A stretch of DNA of 64,000 nucleotides from the NCBI RefSeq assembly GCF_014201355.1, contig NZ_JACHEG010000005.1, forward strand, positions 62,001 through 126,000, given 5' to 3'. This DNA comes from Aliirhizobium wenxiniae. Lineage in GTDB: Bacteria > Pseudomonadota > Alphaproteobacteria > Rhizobiales > Rhizobiaceae. Positions 1 to 8,745 of this stretch are shown piece after piece. Every line of letters starts with the position of its first letter. The stretch's first letter is position 1. The translations under genes and the position numbers were made by a program. The notes below the pieces were generated by a model. That model did not search any database, was not told the DNA's origin, and saw only the letters and a program-made list of their open reading frames with translations.

Positions 1-2777
1 CGGTCGATGTGACGACGGATGGCGGGCGGGTTTCCGTTCCGGTCGAGTGGGGCCGTTATCGCCTTGAGGTCGAAACCGCCGATATCGGCGGCCCGGCTTC
101 CAGCGTCGAATTCGATGCCGGCTGGTTCGTAACCGCCAGCTCGACCGAAACGCCGGATGCGCTGGAAGTGGCGCTCGACAAGCCGAGCTACAAGGTTGGT
201 GATACCGCCAAGCTGAAAGTGTCGTCGCGTTATGCCGGCGAGCTGATGGTGATGGCGGGTTCCGAGGAGCTCATCTCTGTCGAGACCGCAAGCATTGCCG
301 AAAATGGTGGCGAGGTCGAAATCCCGGTGACTGCTGATTGGGGTGCCGGCTCTTACGTTACCGCAACGCTCTATCGCCCCGGCGAAGCGCGTGAAAACCG
401 CATGCCGATGCGGGCGATCGGCATCACGTGGCTGAAGGTCGATCCAGAAGCGCGTGATCTGGCGATCGCCATCGACGCTCCGGAAAAGACGCTGCCGCGT
501 CAGCCGCTGGATATCTCGCTGCAGGTTGCCGGTGCAGGTGCCAACGAGGATGCCTATGTCACGGTCGCGGCTGTCGATGTCGGCATTCTCAATCTCACCC
601 GTTACGAACCGCCTGCACCCGACGACTGGTATTTCGGCCAGCGCCGTCTGGGGCTGGAAATCCGCGATATCTATGGCCGTTTGATCGATGGTTCGCTCGG
701 TGCGACCGGGCGTTTGAGGACGGGTGGTGACGGTGGCAGCATGGCGCTGCAGGCCAGCCCGCCGAAGGAAAAGCTGGTTGCCTTCTTCTCCGGTCCTGTG
801 AAGCTGGACGGCGAGGGCAAGGCGAAAGTCTCCTTCGACATTCCGCAGTTCAACGGCACGGCACGGGTCATGGCCGTTGCCTGGTCGAAATCCGGCGTCG
901 GGCACGGCGTGAAGGATGTCATCATCCGCGATCCGATCGTCATTACCTCCAGCCTGCCGCGTTTCCTCGCGCCGGGCGACGACAGCAATCTGAGGCTCGA
1001 CATCGCCAATACGGATGGGCCTGCCGGTACCTACGACCTGACTGTCGAGACCAGCGATGCGGTGGCCATCGGCCAGAGCGCGGTGAAGCCCGTTGAGCTG
1101 ACGGCAGGTGGCAAGACGAGTATCACGCTGCCTCTCGTCGGTATCGAGCCCGGCGACGGCACGGTGTCGATCAAGCTTGCCAATAGTGCCGGTCTCTCCG
1201 TCGATCAGGTTCTCCATATCCCTGTCCGTCCGGCCGCAATGCCGGTGACGGAGCGGCGGTTGGTCGAACTCAAACCGGGCGCAAGTGTTACCGTAGACGG
1301 TAATCTGCTTGCCGACAGCGTGTTGCAGGGGGCATCGGTCAGCGTCAATGTCAGCCGTTCCAATGCCTTCGATATTCCGGCGCTGCTGATGAGCCTCGAC
1401 CGTTACCCCTATGGCTGTGCAGAGCAGACGACGAGCCGGGCGCTGCCGCTTCTCTATCTTAGCGAAATGGCGGTTCAGAATGGGCTGGCCGATGACGCCG
1501 AGGTGAAGAAGCGCGTACAGGATGCGATCTATCGCGTGCTGTCCTTCCAGGCTTCCGCCGGAAGCTTCGGCCTCTGGGGGCCGGATGGCGCTGGCAACGA
1601 TCTCTGGCTCGATGCCTATGTGAGCGATTTCCTCTCGCGTGCCCGCGAACAGGGGTATGACGTGCCGGAACAGCCGCTCGTTCAGTCGCTGGAAAACCTG
1701 CAGAACACGCTCGCTTATACGACCAATGTACGCGATCAGGGCAACCAGATCGCCTATGCGCTCTATGTTCTCGCCCGCAATCGCAAGGCCGCGATCAGTG
1801 ATCTGCGTTATTACGCCGATACCATGCTCTCCGATTTCCCGACGCCGCTTTCCAAGGCGCATATCGCGGCAGCGCTTTCGCTTTACGGCGATGGCCAGCG
1901 GTCACAGAGCATTTTCAACGATGCGCTGCAGATGTCGGAAAATGCGCAGGTCCACAAGGTAAGCCTTGCCCGTTCCGACTATGGTTCGTCACTGCGTGAC
2001 GGGGCTGCGGTTCTGGCACTTGCTGCCGAAAGCCGTCCGGTGCCGCCGATCGTGCCGGCGCTGGCGGATGTCGTTGCCAAGGAATGGGCGCAGAAAAAAT
2101 ACACCAGCACCCAGGAACAGACCTGGATGCTGCTTGCCGCCCGCGCGTTGCAGAACGGCGATGACAGCCTGAAGCTCAACGTCAACGGTGCCGCCCATAC
2201 CGGCACGCTGATGTCGCAGATGGCCGGTGATGTTCTGCTCGATCATCCGCTGACCATCCGCAATGACAGTGGCGACGCCTTGTCGGCCGCGATCACCACG
2301 GTTGCCGCACCGTCCACGCCGCTGCCGGCCGGAGGTGATGGGTTCGAGATTACCCGGACCTATTACACGATGGCCGGCGAGGAGGTCAGTGTCAGCGAGG
2401 CGAAGCAGAACGAACGGTATGTCGTGGTGCTCAATGTCACCGAAACCAATGACTGGCCGTCGCGTATCATCGTCACCGATCTTTTGCCGGCCGGTTTCGA
2501 GATCGACAATCCGTCGATCGTCAACAGCGCCAATCTTTCCAATTTCGACTGGATCGAGGAAGTGCAGGCGGCGCATACGGAATTCCGCAACGACCGCTTC
2601 GTCGCCGCCTTCGATCGCGTCCAGGGCGACAACCGGCAGATCACGCTGGCCTATGTCGTGCGGGCCGTGACGCCCGGCGTCTACGATCACCCGGCAGCGC
2701 AGGTGGACGACATGTATCGCCCGCAGTTCTCGGCTCGGACGGCAATGGGCAAGATGGAGGTCTTGGCGGCTCCGTAA
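1..2777 (+). CDS. Bacterial alpha-2-macroglobulin family protein (5'-truncated by window edge)
   Basis: The reading frame is open from base 3, so the first GTG at 9 is internal and only the C-terminal part (about 924 codons) is present. The family consists of large periplasmic or membrane-anchored protease traps that protect the cell from host or rival proteases. The thioester signature CAEQ is intact at bases 1416-1427 (visible residues 472-475) inside a YGCAEQTTS context, so this is a thioester-bearing trap and not a thioester-less paralogue. Upstream are macroglobulin-like beta domains, then the helical thioester domain (to about residue 760), then a C-terminal MG10-like domain. pbpC starts 15 bases after the stop, the same pairing as E. 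coli yfhM-pbpC, and the two are probably cotranscribed. The signal peptide or lipobox lies outside the window. Confidence 0.93.
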   Translation, partial: VDVTTDGGRVSVPVEWGRYRLEVETADIGGPASSVEFDAGWFVTASSTETPDALEVALDKPSYKVGDTAKLKVSSRYAGELMVMAGSEELISVETASIAENGGEVEIPVTADWGAGSYVTATLYRPGEARENRMPMRAIGITWLKVDPEARDLAIAIDAPEKTLPRQPLDISLQVAGAGANEDAYVTVAAVDVGILNLTRYEPPAPDDWYFGQRRLGLEIRDIYGRLIDGSLGATGRLRTGGDGGSMALQASPPKEKLVAFFSGPVKLDGEGKAKVSFDIPQFNGTARVMAVAWSKSGVGHGVKDVIIRDPIVITSSLPRFLAPGDDSNLRLDIANTDGPAGTYDLTVETSDAVAIGQSAVKPVELTAGGKTSITLPLVGIEPGDGTVSIKLANSAGLSVDQVLHIPVRPAAMPVTERRLVELKPGASVTVDGNLLADSVLQGASVSVNVSRSNAFDIPALLMSLDRYPYGCAEQTTSRALPLLYLSEMAVQNGLADDAEVKKRVQDAIYRVLSFQASAGSFGLWGPDGAGNDLWLDAYVSDFLSRAREQGYDVPEQPLVQSLENLQNTLAYTTNVRDQGNQIAYALYVLARNRKAAISDLRYYADTMLSDFPTPLSKAHIAAALSLYGDGQRSQSIFNDALQMSENAQVHKVSLARSDYGSSLRDGAAVLALAAESRPVPPIVPALADVVAKEWAQKKYTSTQEQTWMLLAARALQNGDDSLKLNVNGAAHTGTLMSQMAGDVLLDHPLTIRNDSGDALSAAITTVAAPSTPLPAGGDGFEITRTYYTMAGEEVSVSEAKQNERYVVVLNVTETNDWPSRIIVTDLLPAGFEIDNPSIVNSANLSNFDWIEEVQAAHTEFRNDRFVAAFDRVQGDNRQITLAYVVRAVTPGVYDHPAAQVDDMYRPQFSARTAMGKMEVLAAP

Positions 2778-2792
2778 GCGGCGTGAAGGACG

Positions 2793-4874
2793 ATGAAAAA
2801 GCGTTGGAAATTCTCGATCGGTTTTGGTGCCTGCCTCCTTCTGGCTGCGGGTGCCTATGCCGGTCTGGACTGGGCCGATCGCGCCTATCCGCCACCGCTT
2901 GAGAATGCCACGGCTGTCTCCCGTGAAGTGCTGGATGCCGATGGCGAATTGCTGCGCGCTTTCGCCACGCCGCAAGGGCGCTGGCGGCTGAAGACGACGA
3001 TCGAGGATGTCGATCCGCGTTTTCTCGCCATGCTGATCGGTTACGAGGACCGGCGTTTCTACGAACATGGCGGCATCGATCCATGGGCGATCGGCCGCGC
3101 GGCGTTCCAGCTTCTCAGCAATGGCCGGATCGTCTCCGGCGCCTCGACGCTTTCCATGCAGGTGGCGCGGTTGATCGAGCCACGAGAAACGCGGTCGTTT
3201 TCGGCAAAGCTCTTACAGCTTGCCCGCGCCATCCAGCTCGAGCGTCGGCTCGACAAGAAGGCCATCCTCGAACTCTATCTCACCCACGCGCCCTATGGCG
3301 GCAATCTGGAAGGGGTCAGGGCGGCAAGTCTCGCCTGGTTCGGCAAGGAGCCGAAACGGTTGACGGTGGCGGAGGCAGGGCTTCTGGTCGCCCTGCCACA
3401 ATCGCCGGAAATGCGCCGGCCGGATCGCCATCCACAGGCGGCTCATGCCGCGCGCGAACGCGTGCTGACCCGTCCTGCGGTGACGGAGGTAACGGGCGAA
3501 GGCGAAGCGGAGCGGGCGTCCCTTGATGCGGTGCCGCGGCAAAGGCTGCAATTGCCCGCCTATGCCGCGCATCTTGCCGAAGCCGCCATCCGCAAGCAGC
3601 CGAAGGGCGAAGAATATCGTACGACGTTGAGGCGCGGCATCCAGAAGAAGCTGGAGGAGGTGGCTCGCGAGGCTTCCGCCAAGCTCGCCCCAAAAGTTTC
3701 ACTTGCCATGGTGATGGCGGATGCAACGACCGGCGAAATCGTCGGTGAGGTAGGGTCGGCGGATTATTTCGATGCCGGGCGTTCCGGCTGGATCGACATG
3801 ACGCGCGTCCTGCGCTCGCCGGGTTCGACGCTGAAACCTTTCATTTACGGGCTTGCCTTCGAACAGGGGCTGGTTTCCCAGGAAACCATGATCGAGGACC
3901 GGCCGGCGGATTTCTTCGGGTATCGGCCGAAGAATTTCGACATGACCTATCAAGGTGACGTGACGGTCAGGCAGGCGTTGCAACTGTCGCTCAACGTGCC
4001 GGCGGTGAGGCTGCTTGATGCGGTCGGGCCATCGCGACTGATGATCCGTTTTCGTCGTGCCGATGTGCGCCCCGTCTTGCCGCCGAGCGAGGCGCCAGGG
4101 TTGGCGATCGGGCTTGGCGGGGTCGGCATCACGCTCAAGGATCTGGTGCAGTCTTACGCAGCGCTAGCCAATGGCGGACAGCCGGTCCGGGTAGGCAATG
4201 GTATCGATGAGCAGCCTGCAGTGCTCGACAGCGAGGTGCTCCTGGAGCGGCAGGCGATCTGGAATGTCACCGATATTCTCTCCGACGTTCTGCCGCCGAC
4301 CGGCAGCCGGAAACTCGGCATCGCCTACAAGACCGGTACCAGCTACGGTTATCGCGATGCGTGGTCGGTTGGTTATGACGGACGTTATGTGCTCGGTGTC
4401 TGGGTCGGACGGCCGGATAACGGCGCGGTGCCTGGTATTGCCGGTTACCAGACGGCGGCGCCGATCCTGTTCGAAGCCTTTTCGCGCTCCGGCGTGCCGT
4501 TCACGCCACATCCTGCGGCCCCGGCCGGTGCCGTGCGCCTCGCGCAATCCGATCTTCCGATCGCCCAGCGGCGGTTTGCCGTCACCGCAAGCGGGCTTAT
4601 CCGCTCGTCGTCTCGCGAGACCGCGCCGCAGATAGTCTATCCGCCCGAAGGGGCGAAGGTCGATCTTGGAGCGTCATCCGGCGATATCTCGCCGCTTGTG
4701 CTGAAATTGCAGGGTGGCCGCCCGCCATTCCGCTGGCTTGCGAACGGCAAGCCGCTTGCCGATCTCTCACGCCGTCGGACGAATGAATGGCAACCGGAAG
4801 GGGCGGGGTTTTCGACGCTGACGGTGATCGACAGTGCGGGCAGGGCTGCGACGGTCAGGGTGTTCGTCGAATAA
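2793..4874 (+). CDS. pbpC: Penicillin-binding protein 1C, bifunctional glycosyltransferase/transpeptidase
   Basis: 693 residues. An N-terminal signal anchor (about residues 8-26) places the enzyme in the periplasm. The GT51 glycosyltransferase domain carries the E85-D86-R-R-F-Y motif and the SMQ motif at S121, used to polymerise lipid II into glycan strands. The transpeptidase domain has all three penicillin-binding motifs: S345-T-L-K348, S399-L-N and K513-T-G. The last ~90 residues form the extra C-terminal BiPBP_C domain typical of PBP1C. The ATG at 2793 follows a GAAGGA ribosome-binding site. The gene sits 15 bases after the alpha-2-macroglobulin gene; the two products are thought to cooperate, PbpC repairing wall at sites where the trap deals with proteases. 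That functional link is family knowledge, not visible here. Confidence 0.95.
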   Translation: MKKRWKFSIGFGACLLLAAGAYAGLDWADRAYPPPLENATAVSREVLDADGELLRAFATPQGRWRLKTTIEDVDPRFLAMLIGYEDRRFYEHGGIDPWAIGRAAFQLLSNGRIVSGASTLSMQVARLIEPRETRSFSAKLLQLARAIQLERRLDKKAILELYLTHAPYGGNLEGVRAASLAWFGKEPKRLTVAEAGLLVALPQSPEMRRPDRHPQAAHAARERVLTRPAVTEVTGEGEAERASLDAVPRQRLQLPAYAAHLAEAAIRKQPKGEEYRTTLRRGIQKKLEEVAREASAKLAPKVSLAMVMADATTGEIVGEVGSADYFDAGRSGWIDMTRVLRSPGSTLKPFIYGLAFEQGLVSQETMIEDRPADFFGYRPKNFDMTYQGDVTVRQALQLSLNVPAVRLLDAVGPSRLMIRFRRADVRPVLPPSEAPGLAIGLGGVGITLKDLVQSYAALANGGQPVRVGNGIDEQPAVLDSEVLLERQAIWNVTDILSDVLPPTGSRKLGIAYKTGTSYGYRDAWSVGYDGRYVLGVWVGRPDNGAVPGIAGYQTAAPILFEAFSRSGVPFTPHPAAPAGAVRLAQSDLPIAQRRFAVTASGLIRSSSRETAPQIVYPPEGAKVDLGASSGDISPLVLKLQGGRPPFRWLANGKPLADLSRRRTNEWQPEGAGFSTLTVIDSAGRAATVRVFVE

Positions 4875-4903
4875 AAAGACCGGAAAGATTGCTCTCTCCG
4901 GTC
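4873..4903 (-). terminator. Intrinsic terminator of the dpp-type operon
   Basis: Inverted repeat with 7-base arms at 4878-4884 and 4897-4903. On the minus strand the hairpin is followed by a run of five T (A run at 4873-4877), and it lies 25 bases past the dppF stop codon. It may also slow plus-strand transcription leaving pbpC. Confidence 0.7.
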
Positions 4904-4928
4904 CAATGTCTGGCAATGGCAGCAAGGC

Positions 4929-5783
4929 TCAAGCCGCAGAAGCGGCCTTCTTCGCTGCGATACGCGCGCGGATCGATTCCACGTCGGCCTTCGGCGTCGC
5001 CTTGAAAAGGGTCTGCGTATATTCGTGCTTCGGGTTGGAAAACACCTCGTCGCGCGTGCCGTATTCAACCGCCTCGCCGAAATACATCACCATCACCTCG
5101 TCGGCGATGTAGCGAACGACCGAAAGGTCATGGCTGATGAAGACGTAGGTGAGGTTGAACTCGTCCTGCAGGTCGGCGAGCAGGTTCAGAACCTGTGCCT
5201 GGACCGAAAGATCGAGTGCCGATACCGGCTCGTCGAGCACGAGCAGCTTCGGGTTCATCATCAGCGCGCGCGCAATGGCGATACGCTGGCGCTGACCGCC
5301 GGAGAACATGTGTGGGTAACGGTTATAGTGTTCCGGGCCGAGGCCGACCTTGATCAGCATTTCGGTGGCGCGATTGCGGCGCTCGGCAGCAGACAGATCG
5401 GTGTTGATCGCCAGCGGCTCACCGAGAACGTCGCCGATCTTCTGGCGCGGATTGAGCGAGCCATAGGGGTTCTGGAAGATGATCTGCACCTTCTGGCGCA
5501 TTTCGGACGTCAGGTGGCCCGGACGGGTGTCCATCTTCTTGCCGTCGATGATCAGCTCACCGGATGTCGGTTCGTCGATGAAGGTGATCATGCGCGCCAG
5601 CGTGGACTTGCCACAGCCAGATTCGCCGACGATCGCCAGTGTCTTGCCGCGTTCCAGCTTGAAGGAAACGCCCTTCACCGCATGGAGCGTCTTCTTCGGC
5701 TTCATGAAGCCGCCCGGCAGTTCGTAGTCGCGTTTGATGTCGCGAACTTCGAGCATGGTGTCGATGGTCTTTGCGTCGCTCAT
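4929..5783 (-). CDS. dppF: Peptide ABC transporter, ATP-binding subunit (DppF type)
   Basis: 284 residues, one ABC ATPase domain. Walker A is GESGCGKST at 53-61, the signature SGGQRQR is at 161-167 and Walker B LVLDEP at 181-186, all intact. With the preceding ATPase it should form the heterodimeric motor of an Opp/Dpp-class importer in the inner membrane. It is the last gene of the operon and its start overlaps the stop of dppD by four bases (5780-5783), implying translational coupling. It is somewhat shorter than the usual 320-330 residues because the C-terminal oligopeptide-transporter extension is short. The dpp naming reflects gene order and family only; the true substrate could be another peptide or a peptide-like compound. 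Confidence 0.9.
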   Translation of the reverse strand: MSDAKTIDTMLEVRDIKRDYELPGGFMKPKKTLHAVKGVSFKLERGKTLAIVGESGCGKSTLARMITFIDEPTSGELIIDGKKMDTRPGHLTSEMRQKVQIIFQNPYGSLNPRQKIGDVLGEPLAINTDLSAAERRNRATEMLIKVGLGPEHYNRYPHMFSGGQRQRIAIARALMMNPKLLVLDEPVSALDLSVQAQVLNLLADLQDEFNLTYVFISHDLSVVRYIADEVMVMYFGEAVEYGTRDEVFSNPKHEYTQTLFKATPKADVESIRARIAAKKAASAA

Positions 5784-6643
5784 GCCGATGCTCCTGCGGA
5801 AGGTGCCGGTTCCGGGTTGCCGTCGAAGAAGGCGGAAACCGTGGTCAGGCGGTCACCGGTGGCGTTTTCGGGCAGGGCTGCCAGAAGCGCCTTGGTGTAA
5901 TTGCTCTTCGGGTTTTCGAACAGCGAAAGCACGTCGGCTTCCTCCATCTTGCGACCCTTGTACTGCACGACGACGCGATCGGCGGTTTCTGCCACGACGC
6001 CCATGTCATGGGTGATCATGATCAGGCCCATTCCGGTGCGGGCCTGCAGGTCCATGATGAGATCGAGGATCTGCTTCTGGATCGTCACGTCGAGCGCGGT
6101 GGTCGGTTCGTCGGCGATCAGGAGCTTGGGGTTGCAGGCGATCGCGATCGCGATCATCACGCGCTGGCACTGGCCGCCCGACATCTGATGCGGGAAGGCG
6201 TTCATGCGCTCGGCCGGGTTGGGCAGGCCGACCTGGGTGAACAGTTCGATGGCGCGGGCGCGGCGCTCCTTCTTGCCGAGGCCGAGATGGATACGCAGGA
6301 CTTCCTCGATCTGGAAGCCGACCGTGAAGCACGGGTTGAGGCTGGCGATCGGCTCCTGGAAGATCATGGCGATATCCTTGCCGATCAGCTTGCGCCGCTC
6401 GGCGCCGCTGAGTGCCTGAATGTCCTTGCCTTCGAACAGCATGCGGTCGGCGGTGATCTTGGCGGTCCAGGGCAAAAGGCCCATGACGGCGAGCATCGAG
6501 ACCGACTTGCCGGAGCCGGATTCGCCGACGATTGCCAAGACTTCAGCCTTGTCGACCGAGATCGAGACGCCGTCGACGGCGCGGAACCAGCCGTTGGCGG
6601 TTTCGAATTCGACGGTGAGATTGTCGATTTGCAGAAGCGACAT
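5780..6643 (-). CDS. dppD: Peptide ABC transporter, ATP-binding subunit (DppD type)
   Basis: 287 residues. Walker A GESGSGKS at 40-47, signature SGGQCQR at 155-161 and Walker B LLIADEP at 174-180 define a complete ABC ATPase that pairs with DppF. The start codon lies two bases after the dppC stop and the end overlaps dppF, so the four transporter genes are tightly packed. The segment after Walker B (TTALDVT and the D-loop region) is typical of the Opp/Dpp/Ni family. Substrate is not evident from the ATPase. Confidence 0.9.
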   Translation of the reverse strand: MSLLQIDNLTVEFETANGWFRAVDGVSISVDKAEVLAIVGESGSGKSVSMLAVMGLLPWTAKITADRMLFEGKDIQALSGAERRKLIGKDIAMIFQEPIASLNPCFTVGFQIEEVLRIHLGLGKKERRARAIELFTQVGLPNPAERMNAFPHQMSGGQCQRVMIAIAIACNPKLLIADEPTTALDVTIQKQILDLIMDLQARTGMGLIMITHDMGVVAETADRVVVQYKGRKMEEADVLSLFENPKSNYTKALLAALPENATGDRLTTVSAFFDGNPEPAPSAGASA

Positions 6644-6645
6644 GA

Positions 6646-7566
6646 TCAGGACCTCTTCAGCTTCGGATCAAGCGCATCGCGCAGGCCGTCGCCCATCAGG
6701 TTGATGGCAAGAACGGTGATGAGGATTGCAAGGCCGGGGAAGGTGACGACCCACCAGGCGCGCAGGATGAATTCGCGGGCTTCGGCCAGCATCGTGCCCC
6801 ATTCCGGTGTCGGCGGCTGGGCGCCCATGCCGAGGAAGCCGAGAGCGGCCGCATCGAGGATGGCGTTGGAGAAGGACAGCGTTGCCTGGACGATCAACGG
6901 CGCGGTGCAGTTCGGCAGAATGGTGCGGAACATCAGACGCAGCGGGCTTGCACCGGCAATACGGGCGGCGGTGACATAGTCGCGGGTCTTCTCGGCCATC
7001 ACGGCGGCGCGGGTCAGGCGGACGAAATGCGGCTGCAGCGTCACGGCAATCGCGATCATGGCGCTGTTCAGGCCCGGACCGAGAATGGTGACGAGCACCA
7101 GCGCCAGCAGCAGCGAGGGAACGGCGAGGATCATGTCCATCAGGCGCATGATGATCGTGTCCAGCCAGCCGCGGTAATAACCGGCCAGAAGACCGACGAT
7201 GATGCCGGAAATCAGCGACAGCGTCGTCACGACCAGACCGACGAACAGCGAGTACTGCGCGCCGTAGATCAGGCGCGAGAGGATGTCGCGGCCAACCGGA
7301 TCGGTGCCGAGAATATAGTTGGCGGTTCCGCCCTCAGCCCATACCGGCGGCTTCAAGACCGCGTCGCGATACTGTTCGAACGGCGAATGGGGCGCGATCA
7401 CCGGTGCCAGGATTGCAACCAGAACCAGAGCCAGGAAAACGAACAGGCCGATCACGGCGCCGCGGTTTTCGGAAAAATAGAACCAGAACTCCTTGAGCAT
7501 CTGGCGTCGCATCTGGGCCGAGGAGACGGGCTCCGCGGCCTTTGGTGTAAGAGTGGCGTCAGCCAT
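6646..7566 (-). CDS. dppC: Peptide ABC transporter permease (DppC type)
   Basis: 306 residues. A soluble N-terminus of about 35 residues is followed by a hydrophobic segment (about 36-56) and then the binding-protein-dependent permease domain with further membrane spans. The cytoplasmic EAA loop (ARIAGASPLRLMFRTILPN) that docks onto the ATPases is clear near residue 200. A second conserved periplasmic loop containing LGTDPVGRDILSRLIYGA is diagnostic of DppC/OppC. It is third in a dppABCDF operon; the gap to dppB is 16 bases. Confidence 0.9.
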   Translation of the reverse strand: MADATLTPKAAEPVSSAQMRRQMLKEFWFYFSENRGAVIGLFVFLALVLVAILAPVIAPHSPFEQYRDAVLKPPVWAEGGTANYILGTDPVGRDILSRLIYGAQYSLFVGLVVTTLSLISGIIVGLLAGYYRGWLDTIIMRLMDMILAVPSLLLALVLVTILGPGLNSAMIAIAVTLQPHFVRLTRAAVMAEKTRDYVTAARIAGASPLRLMFRTILPNCTAPLIVQATLSFSNAILDAAALGFLGMGAQPPTPEWGTMLAEAREFILRAWWVVTFPGLAILITVLAINLMGDGLRDALDPKLKRS

Positions 7567-7582
7567 GGGATTTTGCTCCTTC

Positions 7583-8587
7583 TTAGTGGCGGATACGCGG
7601 ATTGACGAGACCGTAGGTGAGATCGACGATCAGGTTGACCGTCATGATGATCGCAGCGATCAGCAGGAGGCCTCCCTGGATGACGGCGTAGTCACGACGG
7701 AAGACGCTATCGAGGATCCATTTGCCTATACCCGGCCAGGAGAAGATCGTTTCGGTCAGGATGGCACCGGCCAGCATGACGCCGACCTGCAGGCCGACCG
7801 TGGTGATGACCGGGATCATGGCATTGCGCAGCGCATGAATGCCGACGACGCGGAAGGGAGACAGGCCTTTTGCACGGGCGGTACGGACATAATCTTCCGA
7901 CAGAACTTCCAGCATGGCCGAACGCGTCTGGCGGGCGATGACGGCGAGCGGAATGGTGGCGAGCACGATCGACGGCAGAACGAGGTGGCTGAGCGCGGAG
8001 GTGAACGCCCCCTTCTGGCCGGAAATCAGGCTGTCGATCAGCATGAAGCCGGTGACAGGCTTGAAATAGAACATCAGCGAGATGCGGCCCGATACCGGGA
8101 ACCACTGCAGGATGCCCGAGAACAGGATGATCAGCAGCAGGCCCCACCAGAAGATCGGCATCGAATAGCCGACCAGTGCAACGCCCATCAGGCCCTGGTC
8201 GAAGACCGAGCCGCGCTTGATCGCGGCGATCACACCGGCGGGAATGCCCAGTGCAATCGCGATGATGATGGCACAGAAGGACAGTTCGATCGTTGCCGGG
8301 AACAGCGTCAGGAACTGATCCAGAACCGGCTTCTTCGAAACGATCGAGGTACCGAAATCACCCGTCAGCACGCCGCCGAGATAATCGAAATACTGGACCA
8401 CCATCGGCCGGTCGAAACCGAGCTGGGCGGAAATCTGCGCGTGGCGCTCCGGAGACATGACGCGCTCACCCGAAAGGAGCGCAACCGGATCACCCGGCAG
8501 AAGCCGGATGAAGGAGAAGGCGATGATGGAGACCCCGATGAAGGTCGGGATCAGGACGGCGAGGCGCCGCAGAAGGAAGCCAAACAT
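7583..8587 (-). CDS. dppB: Peptide ABC transporter permease (DppB type)
   Basis: 334 residues from the ATG at 8587, which gives the standard DppB N-terminus MFGFLLRRLAVLIPTFIGVS with the first membrane span; a TTG at 8635 would add 16 residues that do not resemble the family, so I prefer the internal ATG. The permease domain contains the EAA loop (RTARAKGLSPFRVVGIHAL) and about six membrane spans. It pairs with DppC to form the translocation channel. It is separated from dppA by about 160 bases with a strong hairpin, so it may be expressed at a lower level than the binding protein. Confidence 0.9.
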   Translation of the reverse strand: MFGFLLRRLAVLIPTFIGVSIIAFSFIRLLPGDPVALLSGERVMSPERHAQISAQLGFDRPMVVQYFDYLGGVLTGDFGTSIVSKKPVLDQFLTLFPATIELSFCAIIIAIALGIPAGVIAAIKRGSVFDQGLMGVALVGYSMPIFWWGLLLIILFSGILQWFPVSGRISLMFYFKPVTGFMLIDSLISGQKGAFTSALSHLVLPSIVLATIPLAVIARQTRSAMLEVLSEDYVRTARAKGLSPFRVVGIHALRNAMIPVITTVGLQVGVMLAGAILTETIFSWPGIGKWILDSVFRRDYAVIQGGLLLIAAIIMTVNLIVDLTYGLVNPRIRH

Positions 8588-8694
8588 TTTAAGCCTTTGC
8601 GGAAAAGGGGCGGGCCGGATTCGGGCTTTTGTCAAGCCACAGACCCGGTCATATCGGCGTCACCGCCATATTTTTAGGCATCTCATAAGAAAAT

Positions 8695-8723
8695 GCCGCG
8701 GGAAACGCAACGCGTCCCGCGGC
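8695..8723 (-). terminator. Hairpin between dppA and dppB (attenuating terminator)
   Basis: Perfect 9-base inverted repeat (8695-8703 and 8715-8723, very G/C-rich, 11-base loop) followed on the minus strand by a T-rich stretch. It lies just past the dppA stop. Such a hairpin after the binding-protein gene commonly gives partial termination or 3'-end protection, leaving more mRNA for the binding protein than for the membrane subunits. Confidence 0.65.
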
Positions 8724-8745
8724 AAAAAGTTGTGATGGCGCCTGA

